Shown here one piece after another: positions 1 to 6,862 of a stretch of 8,537 bases of DNA (positions within the stretch are counted from its first letter, which is position 1; every line of letters starts with the position of its first letter). A program made the position numbers and the translations under genes. The stretch is from positions 1-8,537 of the forward strand of contig CAIODE010000077.1 of NCBI GenBank assembly GCA_903856875.1, given 5' to 3'. The notes below the pieces were generated by a model. It searched no databases. It was given only the letters and a program-made list of their open reading frames with translations, and was not told the origin of the DNA. Origin of the DNA: an uncultured Burkholderiales bacterium. GTDB lineage: Bacteria > Pseudomonadota > Gammaproteobacteria > Burkholderiales > Burkholderiaceae_C.

Positions 1-311
1 CAGGCCGCGAACTTGTAGAGCGCTGGACTGTGCAAGCCAGTGCGGCTTGGTCGCAAGAACATCTAGAAGATGCACCCGATCGTGTTCAAGCCAAGTTGAT
101 CAAAGCATTTTCAGAAATCACAGGCATTCGCGCCACGCCAGCACATGCTGAGGTACACCGCTGGCGTTATGCCAAAACACTTCAAGCGCTGGGTGCCACA
201 CACATGCTGAGCAAAAAGCAAGGTATCGGCTTGTGCGGCGACTGGTGCTTAGGCCACCGCGTGGAAGATGCGTTCATTTCCGGTTTGGAATTGGCGCTTG
301 ATGCACTTTAA
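1..311 (+). CDS. FAD/NAD(P)-dependent oxidoreductase, renalase-like, C-terminal part (5' end outside window)
   Basis: The frame is open from the left edge (first full codon at base 3) to the TAA at 309-311, so about 102 C-terminal residues are visible. The GTG at 30 is only an internal valine codon. The segment HRWRYAKTL followed by GLCGDWCLGHRVEDAF and SGLELA is the FAD-binding C-terminal signature of the amine-oxidase/renalase-like flavoprotein family, in which the GDW...RVE.A..SG stretch contacts the flavin and closes the Rossmann domain. The N-terminal GxGxxG dinucleotide-binding motif would lie upstream of the window. A soluble cytoplasmic enzyme is expected. The substrate is not predictable, since bacterial members are mostly uncharacterised. 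The stop lies 6 bases before the gluQ start, suggesting co-transcription and perhaps translational coupling. Family assignment is fairly sure; the precise reaction is unknown. Confidence 0.8.
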   Translation, partial: GRELVERWTVQASAAWSQEHLEDAPDRVQAKLIKAFSEITGIRATPAHAEVHRWRYAKTLQALGATHMLSKKQGIGLCGDWCLGHRVEDAFISGLELALDAL

Positions 312-317
312 ATTGGA

Positions 318-1241
318 ATGATTCGCGGAAGATTTGCACCCTCACCCACGGGTGAGCTGCACGCAGGCTCGCTGGTGGCGGCGCTTGCCAGTTGGCTAGA
401 TGCAAGGGCATTGCAAGGCGAATGGTGGGTGCGCATGGAAGATGTGGATGGTCCTCGTTGTATTGTCAGTGCAGCTGCCAGCATCCTTCATCAGTTGTCT
501 TTGTGTGGGCTGCATTCAGATGGCGAAGTGATGTTTCAATCCAATGGCAACACACTGTACGAGCAAGCGCTCCATCAACTCATTGCCAAAGACCTGGCAT
601 ACCCATGCGCTTGCACGCGCAAAGAAATTGAAGAACAGCAAGCAACTTTAGGCTTGAGTTTGGAGAGGCACAAGTCAGCAGTCTATCCAGGCACTTGCAG
701 AAACGGCTTACATGGCAAAGCCGCCAGAGCTTGGCGCTTCAATGTCTTGAAGTGGAGTCAATTGCGCGGCAGCTCCGAAGTGCAATGGACCGATCGGCGT
801 TTGGGCCCTCAGATCCAAAATGTTCAAGAGGAAGTGGGCGACTTTGTTTTAAAGCGCGCTGATGGTTTATGGGCTTATCAATTGGCAGTGGTGGTCGATG
901 ATGCCGCGCAAGGTATCACACATGTGGTCCGAGGCGAAGACCTGACAGATAACACTTCAAGGCAATACTTGCTGCAAGAAGCTTTGGACTTTGAACATCC
1001 CCATTACATGCACACGCCACTGGTCTTAGGTGCCAACGGTGAAAAGTTGTCCAAGCAAAATGACGCCCAAGCCTTGGATTTAAGTTCTCCGAAGGCTGTT
1101 TGCTTGGCCATGCAGGCAGCGGCGAGCACCTTGGGTTTGAGTACCCTTGCTAAGCCTGACAATGACTTGTTTGACCTCGATGTAGCTCTAAGCACTTGGA
1201 CACAAGAATGGGCACAGAGGTACGTGCTCGCTAGCCCTTAA
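318..1241 (+). CDS. gluQ: Glutamyl-queuosine tRNA(Asp) synthetase (GluQRS)
   Basis: A 307-residue class I synthetase paralogue. Members activate glutamate without tRNA and attach it to the queuosine base at position 34 of tRNA-Asp. The sequence opens with [16 protein letters not shown], where HAGS (15-18) is the HIGH-motif counterpart. RMEDVDGPR (39-47) is part of the glutamate/ATP site. C97, C99, Y123 and C127 (PCAC and YPGTC) match the zinc site typical of this family. RGEDL (205-209) and KLSKQ (243-247, the KMSKS loop) complete the catalytic core. Length fits a stand-alone catalytic domain: the anticodon-binding C-terminal half of GltX is absent, which separates GluQRS from true GluRS. The ATG at 318 has only GGA directly in front of it and lies 6 bases after the upstream stop, so re-initiation by coupling is likely. 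The product needs queuosine-modified tRNA; no queuosine synthesis genes are in the window. Confidence 0.95.
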   Translation: MIRGRFAPSPTGELHAGSLVAALASWLDARALQGEWWVRMEDVDGPRCIVSAAASILHQLSLCGLHSDGEVMFQSNGNTLYEQALHQLIAKDLAYPCACTRKEIEEQQATLGLSLERHKSAVYPGTCRNGLHGKAARAWRFNVLKWSQLRGSSEVQWTDRRLGPQIQNVQEEVGDFVLKRADGLWAYQLAVVVDDAAQGITHVVRGEDLTDNTSRQYLLQEALDFEHPHYMHTPLVLGANGEKLSKQNDAQALDLSSPKAVCLAMQAAASTLGLSTLAKPDNDLFDLDVALSTWTQEWAQRYVLASP

Positions 1242-1250
1242 AATCAGCGA

Positions 1251-1988
1251 ATGATTTCTGACTCTGCCAATCAAGCACCCGCCTCGGTCGCTTTTCCTAA
1301 AAATATCAAAAGCTTTGTCAAGCGTGCTGGCAGAACGACCACTGGTCAAGCCAAAGCGTTTGAAGTTTGGGGCCCTCAGTTTTTGTTGACCTATGCGCCA
1401 GAGCCCTTGAACATTGGCAAAGCTTTTGCACTTCAAGGTCAGGATGCAGCACCCGCCCCTGTCATTTTAGAAATTGGCTTTGGCATGGGTGAAGCCACCG
1501 CGCACATTGCCAAGGTTCGCCCCACCGATCGTTTCTTGTGCTGTGAAGTGCATGAACCCGGCGTGGGAGCATTGCTCAAACGCATCGGTGAGCAAGACAT
1601 TCTCAACATTCGCATTCTGCAGCACGATGCTGTAGAGGTGATCGACAACATGCTGCTATTGGCCTCTTTGGACGGTGTACACATTTTCTTTCCTGACCCT
1701 TGGCACAAGTCACGTCACAACAAACGGCGGCTTATTCAAACACCTTTGATTGCCAAGCTGGCGGCGCGACTAAAACCTGGTGCCTACATTCATTGCGCCA
1801 CCGATTGGGAACCTTATGCGGTTCAAATTTTAGAAGTGCTCAGTGCAGAGTCTTTGCTGCAAAACACAGCAGGCAAAGATCAGGGTGGCTATGCGGTCAA
1901 GCCCGATTACCGCCCACTGACCAAGTTTGAAAATCGTGGTTTGAAATTGGGGCATGGTGTGTGGGATGTCGTCTTCAAACGCGTTTAA
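1251..1988 (+). CDS. trmB: tRNA (guanine(46)-N7)-methyltransferase
   Basis: A 245-residue SAM-dependent enzyme that makes m7G at position 46 in the variable loop of tRNAs. The SAM motif I is EIGFGMG (74-80), followed by the acidic residue of CEVHEPGVG (E99) and HDAVEV (D126). The family hallmark FFPDPWHKSRHNKRR spans 146-160. TDWEPYA (184-190) and the C-terminal TKFENRG (224-230) also match TrmB, the latter with N where many relatives have R. The N-terminal IKSFVKRAGR.T segment is standard for proteobacterial TrmB, and the length is normal. The start ATG at 1251 follows the gluQ stop by 9 bases without a clear Shine-Dalgarno, so coupled translation is plausible. The 3' end overlaps the next gene in another frame. 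All key residues are present and the gene looks intact. Confidence 0.96.
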   Translation: MISDSANQAPASVAFPKNIKSFVKRAGRTTTGQAKAFEVWGPQFLLTYAPEPLNIGKAFALQGQDAAPAPVILEIGFGMGEATAHIAKVRPTDRFLCCEVHEPGVGALLKRIGEQDILNIRILQHDAVEVIDNMLLLASLDGVHIFFPDPWHKSRHNKRRLIQTPLIAKLAARLKPGAYIHCATDWEPYAVQILEVLSAESLLQNTAGKDQGGYAVKPDYRPLTKFENRGLKLGHGVWDVVFKRV

Positions 1989-2955
1989 GCTGCCTGTTAA
2001 AAACGGCGTAGGTCCAAGTAGGGTGGGCATTCCCGCCAAAACATCGCTGCATGCCATTGATTTTTTAACGCAAAAATTCAGTGCTATTGCGCGCGAAGTA
2101 TGGCTGCAGAGATTTGAAGCTGGAGAAATTCTATCTGCAGAAGGAAGAGCATTGCTGCCTCTAGATAGTCTTCTAAATGAAACACACCTTCACTATTACC
2201 GCAGCATTCTCAATGAAGCTAAATTGCCATTCAAAGCAACAGTCATTTTTCAAGATGATTATTTGGTAGTGGCTGACAAACCGCATTTCATGCCAGTGAC
2301 ACCTGGTGGCCGGTATGTGCAGCAAAGCTTGCTGGTGCAACTGAAGCGGCAATTGAATTTGCCAGAGCTCTCACCCGTGCACCGAATTGATCGTGAAACT
2401 GCGGGCTTAGTGCTGTTCAGTGTACGTGCACAGGATCGCAATGCTTACCAAGAAATGTTCAGACTACGCCAGGTTGATAAAACTTATGAAGCCATTGCAG
2501 GGGCACCTGAAACGTCTCATTTAAATCTAAAATTTCCACTTGTTCATCGAAGCATGATGGAAGAAGACTCTCAGTTTTTTAGGATGCATGAAGTTGCTGC
2601 GAAGCAACTCAAAAGTGAAGGCGAATTCAACAGCGAAACATGGATTGATTGTGTGGAGAAGTTTGTTAGCAATACCGCCTCGGCCAATCAATGCGAAACT
2701 CAATCAATCTCACTTGCCAGATATCTTTTGAAACCATTGACAGGACAACGCCATCAATTGCGCGTACACATGAATTCCCTAGGGCTTCCATTGATAAACG
2801 ATCAGTTTTATCCGCAGGTAATGAAGCACGCCAATGAGCACGATGATTTCAATGTCCCTTTGCAGCTATTAGCCCAAACAATAGCTTTCAAAGATCCTTT
2901 AACTGGCTCATCGAGAAGCTTTACAAGCTCAAGGCAATTGAATACCTCGAGATAA
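1966..2955 (+). CDS. RluA-family pseudouridine synthase
   Basis: A 329-residue protein that should convert uridine to pseudouridine in rRNA or tRNA. From the ATG at 1966, residues 11-21 (PVKNGVGPSRV) and an S4-like segment at about 31-65 precede the catalytic domain. VADKP is at 102-106. HRIDRETAG at 139-147 is the RluA motif II, with Asp142 as the catalytic aspartate (usual form HRLDRxTSG). TGQRHQLRVH at 259-268 is the C-terminal motif. An in-frame ATG at 1954 would add four residues, but GGGG directly abuts it, so 1966 is preferred. Either start overlaps the end of trmB (23 or 35 bases). The gene is richer in A+T than its neighbours; one hand-counted 60-base stretch (2161-2220) is 38% G+C. 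Between about residues 205 and 250 there is extra, low-conservation sequence. The stop is 3 bases from that of convergent alaS. Family is sure; the exact target uridine (hence rluA/C/D or truC) is not. Confidence 0.9.
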   Translation: MSSSNAFKLPVKNGVGPSRVGIPAKTSLHAIDFLTQKFSAIAREVWLQRFEAGEILSAEGRALLPLDSLLNETHLHYYRSILNEAKLPFKATVIFQDDYLVVADKPHFMPVTPGGRYVQQSLLVQLKRQLNLPELSPVHRIDRETAGLVLFSVRAQDRNAYQEMFRLRQVDKTYEAIAGAPETSHLNLKFPLVHRSMMEEDSQFFRMHEVAAKQLKSEGEFNSETWIDCVEKFVSNTASANQCETQSISLARYLLKPLTGQRHQLRVHMNSLGLPLINDQFYPQVMKHANEHDDFNVPLQLLAQTIAFKDPLTGSSRSFTSSRQLNTSR

Positions 2956-2958
2956 AAC

Positions 2959-5583
2959 TTACAAACGCTCAGTCACCCAAGCCTGCACACTGTCCAAAGC
3001 CACACTCAGGTTGGTAGCATCGGTACCACCCGCCATGGCCATATCGGGCTTACCGCCACCTTTGCCGCCCACTTGCTGAGCCACAAAATTAACCAACTCA
3101 CCTGCTTTCACTTTGCCAGTCGTGTCAGACGTCACACCTGCTGCCAACTGAACCTTATCCCCATCCACCGCCGCCAAGACAACAACAGCGGTTTTCAGCT
3201 TGTCTTTCAACTTGTCCATGGTGTCGCGCAATGTTTTGGCATCGGCGCCAGGCAACAAAGCAGAAAGCACTTTGACGCCCTTCACTTCAACAGCTTGCGT
3301 CATTAACTCGTCGCCTTGCGACGAAGCCAATTTGCCTTTCAGGGCAGCCATTTCTTTTTCCAAGGATTTCACTTGATCCAAGACTTGGGCAATACGGCTG
3401 TTCAGTTCTGCAGGTGATGCCTTTAAGCTGCCAGCAGCTTTGGACACAGTGGCTTCCAAAGATTGCAAATAAGCCAAAGCGTTGCCGCCCGTCACAGCTT
3501 CAATGCGTCGCACGCCAGCAGCCACGCCACTTTCAGCCACCACTTTGAACAAACCAATGTCGCCCGTACGCTGCACGTGAACGCCACCACACAACTCTCT
3601 GCTGGAGCCGATGTCGAGCACGCGCACAGTCTCGCCATACTTCTCGCCAAACAACATCATGGCGCCGGTTTTTTGAGCTGACTCAATGTCCATCACGCGC
3701 GCTTGCGTGGCGGGGTTGGCCCAAATTTCCTGGTTCACCTTGGCTTCAATGGCCAAAATTTGTTCGTCGCTAATGGGTGAGTTGTGCGCAAAGTCAAATC
3801 GCGTGCGCTCAGCATTCACCAAAGATCCTTTTTGCTGCACATGATCGCCGAGCACTTCGCGCAAAGCTTTGTGCATTAAATGCGTGGCGGAGTGATTGCG
3901 CACGGTGGCGGCACGCAGATCTGAATTGACTTGCGCTTGAACAGCGTCACCTACTTTTAAGCTGCCTTTAAGCAATGCACCGTGGTGACCAAACACGTCG
4001 GCTTTGATTTTCAAAGTATCAGCCACTTCAAATTTGGCGCCAGCAGTTTGGAGCAAGCCTTGATCGCCCACTTGGCCGCCAGACTCTGCATAAAACGGTG
4101 TTGTGTCCAACACCACCACACCTTCTTGCCCAGCATTCAAAACCGTCGCAGGTGTGCCGTCAATATACAAGGCCAACACTTTGCAGTTAGCTTGTAGCTC
4201 GTCATAGCCTACGAAAGTATTGCCAGCGCCGGTGTATTCCAATGCGCGGTCCATTTTGAATTTGCCTGCCGCACGGGCTTGGGACTTTTGACGTTCCATG
4301 GCCGCAGTAAAGCCAGCTTCGTCGACGCTCAAATCGCGCTCGCGGCAAACGTCGGCTGATAAGTCCAATGGGAAGCCATAGGTGTCGTGCAACTTAAAGG
4401 CGACTTCACCGGGCAAGACTTTGACGCCGCCTTCAAGGGCTGCATCCAAAATTTGCATGCCCACTTCAAGTGTTTCAAAGAAGCGCTCTTCTTCGGCTTT
4501 CAAGATGTCAGTGATGCGTTTTTCTTGAGAAGCCAAGCTGGGGTAGGCAGCACCCATCAACTTCACGAGGTCGGGTACCAACTTGTGGAAGAAAGGTGTT
4601 TTTTGGCCCAGCTTGTAACCATGGCGAATGGCACGCCGCACAATGCGTCGTTGCACGTAGCCGCGACCTTCATTGCTGGGCACCACGCCATCGCTGACCA
4701 AGAAAGCGGTAGCGCGAATGTGGTCTGCAATGACGCGCAATGATTTGTTTTGCAAATCGGTGCAGCCCGTTTCACGCGATGCCGCTTTGATCAGTGCATC
4801 AAAAATATCGATTTCGTAATTGCTGTGTACGTGCTGCAAAATGGCGGCCAAACGCTCAAGGCCCATGCCGGTATCAACGCAAGGTGCAGGCAAGTTCTTC
4901 ACGCTGCCATCTGGCTGCATGTCAAACTGCATGAACACGTTGTTCCAAATTTCAATGTAGCGGTCGCCGTCTTCATCAGGGCTGCCAGGAGGGCCGCCAG
5001 CAATTTCAGGGCCGTGATCGTAAAAAATTTCCGAGCAAGGACCACAAGGACCGGTGTCGGCCATCATCCAGAAATTGTCGGACATATAACGTCCGCCTTT
5101 GTTGTCGCCAATGCGCACAACACGCTCAGGGGGCAGACCAATCTCTTTGGTCCAAATGTCGTAGGCTTCGTCGTCTTCGATGTAGACTGTGGCCCACAAT
5201 TTATCAGCCGGTAATTTGTAAACCTGCGTGAGCAATTCCCAAGCCCACTTCAAACTGTCGCGCTTGAAGTAATCGCCAAAGCTCCAGTTGCCCAACATTT
5301 CAAAGAAGGTGTGGTGGCGCGCGGTGTAACCCACGTTTTCCAAATCATTGTGCTTGCCACCAGCGCGCAAGCAAGCTTGCACCGAAGCCGCGCGCACATA
5401 ACTGCGCTTGTCAGAACCCAAGAACACGTCTTTGAACTGAACCATGCCCGAGTTGGTGAACATCAAGGTGGGGTCGTTGCCAGGTACCAAGGGGCTAGAA
5501 GCCACCACGGTATGGCCTTTGGACGCAAAAAAGTCTAGGAATGTTTTGCGAATATCAGCAACAGAAATAACAGGAGTGCTCAT
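2959..5583 (-). CDS. alaS: Alanyl-tRNA synthetase
   Basis: A complete 874-residue class II synthetase, essential for charging tRNA-Ala; the length is close to other bacterial AlaS. The catalytic domain shows [13 protein letters not shown] (35-47), [17 protein letters not shown] (88-104) and the [17 protein letters not shown] helix (306-322). The editing domain carries the HxxxH and CxxxH zinc/deacylation residues: H564, H568, C665 and H669 in HSATHLMH and CGGVH. RFDF is at 595-598. A coiled-coil-like stretch at about 715-755 leads to the C-Ala domain, with the glycine-rich [15 protein letters not shown] at 839-853. No key residue is missing. The ATG at 5583 is chosen because [19 protein letters not shown] aligns with the usual N terminus; the Shine-Dalgarno is weak. 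Transcription should start from the promoter at 5627-5654. The gene is divergent from the aldehyde dehydrogenase remnant and ends 3 bases from the pseudouridine synthase stop. Confidence 0.98.
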   Translation of the reverse strand: MSTPVISVADIRKTFLDFFASKGHTVVASSPLVPGNDPTLMFTNSGMVQFKDVFLGSDKRSYVRAASVQACLRAGGKHNDLENVGYTARHHTFFEMLGNWSFGDYFKRDSLKWAWELLTQVYKLPADKLWATVYIEDDEAYDIWTKEIGLPPERVVRIGDNKGGRYMSDNFWMMADTGPCGPCSEIFYDHGPEIAGGPPGSPDEDGDRYIEIWNNVFMQFDMQPDGSVKNLPAPCVDTGMGLERLAAILQHVHSNYEIDIFDALIKAASRETGCTDLQNKSLRVIADHIRATAFLVSDGVVPSNEGRGYVQRRIVRRAIRHGYKLGQKTPFFHKLVPDLVKLMGAAYPSLASQEKRITDILKAEEERFFETLEVGMQILDAALEGGVKVLPGEVAFKLHDTYGFPLDLSADVCRERDLSVDEAGFTAAMERQKSQARAAGKFKMDRALEYTGAGNTFVGYDELQANCKVLALYIDGTPATVLNAGQEGVVVLDTTPFYAESGGQVGDQGLLQTAGAKFEVADTLKIKADVFGHHGALLKGSLKVGDAVQAQVNSDLRAATVRNHSATHLMHKALREVLGDHVQQKGSLVNAERTRFDFAHNSPISDEQILAIEAKVNQEIWANPATQARVMDIESAQKTGAMMLFGEKYGETVRVLDIGSSRELCGGVHVQRTGDIGLFKVVAESGVAAGVRRIEAVTGGNALAYLQSLEATVSKAAGSLKASPAELNSRIAQVLDQVKSLEKEMAALKGKLASSQGDELMTQAVEVKGVKVLSALLPGADAKTLRDTMDKLKDKLKTAVVVLAAVDGDKVQLAAGVTSDTTGKVKAGELVNFVAQQVGGKGGGKPDMAMAGGTDATNLSVALDSVQAWVTERL

Positions 5584-5626
5584 GTCAGGGGTATCTTTTA
5601 TAAAGCCAAACTGGGTTCAACTTTCC

Positions 5627-5654
5627 ATTATAAGATTGCAAGCACAGCTTCCAA
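5627..5654 (-). promoter_or_regulatory. Candidate sigma70 promoter for alaS
   Basis: On the minus strand a perfect TATAAT (5632 down to 5627) lies 16 bases downstream of TTGGAA (5654 down to 5649; 4 of 6 match TTGACA). The -10 element ends 43 bases before the alaS ATG, which leaves a short leader of about 35 bases. No leader peptide, T-box or attenuator hairpin is visible in the leader. The call rests on consensus match and position only. Confidence 0.55.
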
Positions 5655-5664
5655 GCTTTACAAA
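5636..5664 (+). promoter_or_regulatory. Candidate weak promoter of the gabD-like remnant
   Basis: TTGCAA (5636-5641) and TACAAA (5659-5664) are separated by 17 bases; each matches the sigma70 consensus at 4 of 6 positions. It lies just upstream of the remnant's Shine-Dalgarno (5672-5676) and overlaps the alaS promoter on the other strand, so the two could interfere. Because the matches are modest this is a suggestion only; the former gene may have used an activator or another start site. Confidence 0.25.
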
Positions 5665-5681
5665 TACCCCTAGGAGACCCC

Positions 5682-5902
5682 ATGGACGTGAAAACCTCCC
5701 CTTTGGCCCTGCTCAAAGACCCCTCACTCCTTACAACAGACGCCTTGATCAATGGCCAGTGGGTCAAGGACAGCACCCGATTTGACATCCATGACCCCGC
5801 TACAGGCGCAAAATTAGCCGATGTGGCCTCGAAGACTCGCACCACAGCATGGAAAAGTACCTCGAGATGAAGCACTTGTGCATGGGCGATATTTTGAAAT
5901 AA
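5682..5902 (+). pseudogene. gabD: gabD-like succinate-semialdehyde dehydrogenase, remnant with large internal deletion
   Basis: Two ends of one aldehyde dehydrogenase gene are fused with the middle missing. The ATG at 5682, behind TAGGAGA (5671-5677), begins a frame whose residues 11-49 (LLKDPSLLTTDALINGQWV, then FDIHDPATGAKLADVAS) match the N terminus of GabD-type enzymes. After about 5831 the homology switches to another frame: 5831-5902 reads EDSHHSMEKYLEMKHLCMGD followed by ILK and TAA, the typical C terminus of the same family (REGS...YLE.KYLC.G form). Intact members are about 480-490 residues, so roughly 400 codons, including the catalytic Cys and Glu and nearly all the NAD(P) domain, are gone. 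The original frame now ends at TGA 5868-5870, giving a 62-residue peptide without enzyme function. Intact GabD oxidises succinate semialdehyde to succinate; other semialdehyde substrates are possible for this relative. The downstream dehydrogenase on the same strand may once have shared its operon. An assembly error at the junction is the main alternative. Confidence 0.85.
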
Positions 5903-5923
5903 AGCCATTCATCTTGATTTAAA
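5894..5923 (+). promoter_or_regulatory. Candidate promoter for the downstream dehydrogenase
   Basis: TTGAAA (5894-5899, 5 of 6 match to TTGACA) lies on the last codons of the aldehyde dehydrogenase remnant. It is followed, after 18 bases, by TTTAAA (5918-5923, 4 of 6 match to TATAAT). The region 5903-5940 is A+T-rich. This would place a start site about 20 bases before the dehydrogenase ATG. Evidence is consensus match only; transcription could instead read through from the remnant's own promoter. Confidence 0.3.
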
Positions 5924-5950
5924 TTCTATTCATCGCAATTGGAGAAGAAC

Positions 5951-6844
5951 ATGAAAGTTGGTATCGCAGGCATCGGCAAAATGGGCAATGCCATTGGTTC
6001 ACGCCTTTTGAGTCTTGGCTATTCTGTCACCGTGTGGAACCGAACATCAGACAAAGCCAGCACCCTTTTGAATGCTGGCGCGCAATGGGCCAGCTCACCC
6101 AAAGTTTTGGCCGAGTCTGTTGACACCGTCATCACACTGCTTACCAATGAAGCCGCCATCGACGCTGTTTACTCAGGCACAGAAGGTCTCTTGTCTGGCG
6201 CTGGCGCACATCCCACTTTCATTGACATGAGTACGGTCAATCCCGCCAAACCACCAGAGTTGGCATTGCGGGTGCAAGCCGTTGGCGCTGCTTATTTAGA
6301 GTGCCCCGTAGGCGGCAGCATTGGACCTGCCAAGGAAGGCAAATTGCTCGGCTTTGTAGGTGGCAACGCAGCCGATCTGGCCAAGGTCCAAGCTTTGTTA
6401 GAGCACTTGTGCAAACGCGTTGAACATGTGGGCACCTACGGCGCTGGGTCGACCATGAAAATGGCTGTCAACTTGCCACTCATGGTTTATTGGCAAACCT
6501 TGGGCGAGGCGCTGTCTTTAATTGATCACCTGAAACTCGATCCACAAAGGGTGGTCGACATTTTGTCTGAAAGTTCAGGCGGCCCCAATATGCTGAAGGT
6601 GCGTGGCCCCTTGCTGGTTCAAGCCTTGGGCCATCAGAAAAATGACACCGTCACAGTGGATGTGGCCACCATGCGCAAAGACATGCGAACCATGCTGGCA
6701 TTGGCCCAAACAAACCACAGAGAGTTGCCCTTGACCAGCATGGCCTTGGAAAAATTCAACGAGGCTGCAGACTCTGGCCTTGATGGCAAAGACTGCACGC
6801 AACTGCCCGTTTGGTGGCTTGGCCAAGGCGCTCAAGCAAAGTAA
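5951..6844 (+). CDS. NAD(P)-dependent oxidoreductase, 3-hydroxyisobutyrate dehydrogenase / beta-hydroxyacid dehydrogenase family
   Basis: A 297-residue cytoplasmic enzyme. The ATG at 5951 is preferred because GGAGAAG (5941-5947) is well placed before it; a TTG four codons upstream lies ahead of this site and is unlikely. The N-terminal Rossmann domain has GIAGIGKMG (4-12), and WNRT (29-32) puts an arginine after strand beta-2, which in this family favours NADP(H) over NAD. DMSTVNP (92-98) and CPVGGSIGPAKEG (118-130) are the substrate-side motifs. GAGSTMKMAVN (164-174) carries the catalytic lysine K170 and N174. KDM at 243-245 and DGKD at 278-281 match conserved C-terminal helices. Relatives oxidise 3-hydroxyisobutyrate or reduce tartronate semialdehyde, glyoxylate or succinate semialdehyde; the substrate here is undetermined. 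The aldehyde dehydrogenase remnant just upstream hints at a former hydroxyacid/semialdehyde pathway. The gene converges on a binding-protein gene with an 18-base gap. Confidence 0.92.
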   Translation: MKVGIAGIGKMGNAIGSRLLSLGYSVTVWNRTSDKASTLLNAGAQWASSPKVLAESVDTVITLLTNEAAIDAVYSGTEGLLSGAGAHPTFIDMSTVNPAKPPELALRVQAVGAAYLECPVGGSIGPAKEGKLLGFVGGNAADLAKVQALLEHLCKRVEHVGTYGAGSTMKMAVNLPLMVYWQTLGEALSLIDHLKLDPQRVVDILSESSGGPNMLKVRGPLLVQALGHQKNDTVTVDVATMRKDMRTMLALAQTNHRELPLTSMALEKFNEAADSGLDGKDCTQLPVWWLGQGAQAK

Positions 6845-6862
6845 GGCCTTGGCGTTTGTGAC

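Larger units (their letters stand above)
5584..5681. other. Divergent intergenic region between alaS and the gabD-like remnant
   Basis: These 98 bases hold back-to-back candidate promoters (alaS on the minus strand at 5627-5654, remnant on the plus strand at 5636-5664) and the remnant's ribosome binding site TAGGAGA (5671-5677). I see no strong operator-like palindrome, no riboswitch and no RNA gene. Apart from this gap and the 48 bases between the remnant and the next start, the window is almost fully coding. Confidence 0.6.

Noticed and set aside
2943..2953. 11-base identity (TACCTCGAGAT) between the end of the pseudouridine synthase and the remnant at 5858-5868
   Set aside because: Too short to indicate recombination, and the two sites are read in unrelated contexts; chance is sufficient.
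4750..5214. 154-codon open frame on the + strand inside alaS
   Set aside because: It is antisense to conserved alaS sequence, has no recognisable domain or ribosome binding site, and is explained by the codon bias of the real gene.
5584..5681. Possible riboswitch or attenuator ahead of alaS
   Set aside because: The leader from the candidate promoter is only about 35 bases and contains no hairpin series or leader peptide; T-box control is not expected in this group.
5585..5908. 107-codon minus-strand open frame upstream of alaS
   Set aside because: It is antisense to the aldehyde dehydrogenase remnant and covers the alaS promoter; no family features.
5939..5950. TTG start giving four extra residues on the hydroxyacid dehydrogenase
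   Set aside because: The GGAGAAG ribosome binding site lies between this TTG and the ATG at 5951, and family members begin directly at MKVGIAGIG-like sequence.
6823..6852. Inverted repeat CCAAGGC / GCCTTGG spanning the end of the hydroxyacid dehydrogenase gene, considered as a terminator
   Set aside because: The stem is only 7 bp with a 16-base loop and there is no T-run on either strand, so it does not meet the form of an intrinsic terminator.
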